Assembly (NCBI GenBank): GCA_947247005.1
Contig: OX365954.1
Coordinates: 946,001 to 1,010,000 of the forward strand
DNA length: 64,000 bases
From: Spisula solida
Lineage: Eukaryota > Mollusca > Bivalvia > Venerida > Mactridae
Reading direction: 5' to 3'
Positions within the stretch are counted from its first letter, which is position 1; every line of letters begins with the position of its first letter. Below are positions 62,977-64,000 of the stretch, piece by piece. The notes under the pieces are model-generated. The model did not search any database and was not told where the DNA came from. It worked only from the letters and a program-made list of their open reading frames with translations. A program made the position numbers and the translations under genes.

Positions 62977-64000
62977 ATGCCTGTCTATTAATACAACATT
63001 CATCACGATACCCTAGTTATTAAATCCACGGCGACGAGTAAGAATCCGTTCCACGTAAAAGTAAGTTTAAAATATCCCGTTTTTTACCAAATAAAAATTC
63101 AATCAACGGTCGAAAATCATCAAACATTAATCTAATATTCGATCGATTTTGTTCATTAAAGCTTGTTTTAAAAGCTTATACTGTAAGGTTTTATAAAATG
63201 TAAAAACTTATTTTTAAAGCATTTGCGAGTTGTCGACCGCCAACGAAATAAAACAGAACGGATGTTTTCATAATAATGTTTGATGTAAACTACGCCGACC
63301 ATTGATCATCTTTTGTGGCGATTTTTTCAAAGGCTAGCATCATGGTTCGTAATTTAATGCAACTAATACCTCTCAAAATGCATTTAATAGCAGGTTATAT
63401 TGTAAATAATCGCCATTTTATAATTAACATTCGGCAATAAGTCCGCAAGTTCAATACAGCTACCAAAAAAAATAGTCCCGCATCGTGACAAAAATCACTA
63501 TTTTTGACTCCATTCTGTAAAGACAGAACCAATAGAAACCAGAAAAAAGTACAACCAGTACCTCAAAACGTATTTAATCTCACAATTTAAACAAGTTTCA
63601 ATCAAAAATATGTTTTCAATTAGCGCATGGAAGGTGTGCAGGTGCCCGTTTCACACGCGTTTCGACGTGATTCCGCCATTTTGAAAATTTATTTGCAATA
63701 ATTAGTACATAAATCACGAAGTTTAATCAAATCGTTGGCGGTCGACAACTCACAAATGCTTTATAAATAAATTTTACATTTTATAAAACCTTAAAGTATT
63801 AGCTTTTAAAACAAGTTTTAATGAACAAAATCGATCGAAAATTAAATTCATATTTGATGATTTTCGACCGTTGGTTGTATTTTTATTTGGTAAAAAAAGA
63901 GGTATTTTAAACTTACTTTTACGCGGAACGGATTCTTACTCATCGCCGTGGATTTAATAATAAGGGTATCGTGATGAATGTTGTATTAAAAGACAGACAT
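62977..64000. mobile_element. Transposon with about 270-bp inverted arms, reaching the window edge
   Basis: The left arm 62977-63246 (starting ATGCCTGTCTATTAATACAA) and the right arm 63732-64000 (ending AAGACAGACAT) are reverse complements with scattered mismatches. The 485-bp centre has no open frame of note. The outer end may continue past the window, so the target duplication cannot be read. Confidence 0.85.

Overview
The window is AT-rich animal nuclear DNA and most likely comes from a bivalve mollusc, or at least a lophotrochozoan. The evidence is spliced genes with GT-AG introns, an ependymin-related secreted protein, an intronless B-box/NHL-like TRIM-type gene, a CR1/L2-like LINE, a deleted Ty3/Gypsy element and a dense load of small inverted-repeat transposons and minisatellites. 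I cannot name the species from the sequence.

Layout. 1-6.3 kb holds no gene, only non-autonomous transposons and fold-back elements. 6.3-10.6 kb (minus strand) is a five-exon ependymin-related gene with a signal peptide and a TATA box. Its third intron ends in a 1 kb, 25-bp minisatellite that has copied the 3' splice site about 40 times. 10.7-20.8 kb is intergenic and contains a 1.4 kb hAT element with a dead transposase, a mariner-like non-autonomous element, several MITEs and a 45/48-bp satellite.

20.9-62.1 kb (minus strand) is one gene of about 41 kb. I reconstruct 22 coding exons (20 solid, 2 uncertain) for a protein of about 640-660 residues. Eleven small exons each carry one intact AT-hook (Gly-Arg-Pro core with basic flanks), one more may carry a degenerate hook, one large exon carries eleven tandem 11-residue AT-hook-like repeats, and the last exon is acidic. 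Every exon is a multiple of three and every intron is phase 0, so any exon can be skipped or added without shifting the frame. It looks like a minor-groove-binding chromatin protein of the D1/HMGA kind, but I know no named family with this architecture.

Nested in its introns on the same strand are an intronless TRIM-like gene (28.6-30.5 kb), a Gypsy element deleted to 1.3 kb and inserted inside an older MITE (31.0-32.6 kb), and a LINE with an intact 1,071-residue endonuclease/reverse transcriptase (55.25-58.93 kb) whose tail lies about 45 bp from an exon. A second minisatellite (45.5-45.96 kb) has also copied a splice acceptor of this gene. The right edge (62.98-64.0 kb) is a transposon with 270-bp inverted arms.

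Most long open frames on either strand are artefacts of repeat units that lack stop codons. Splice sites were chosen by eye from GT/AG, reading frame and motif content. There is no transcript evidence.
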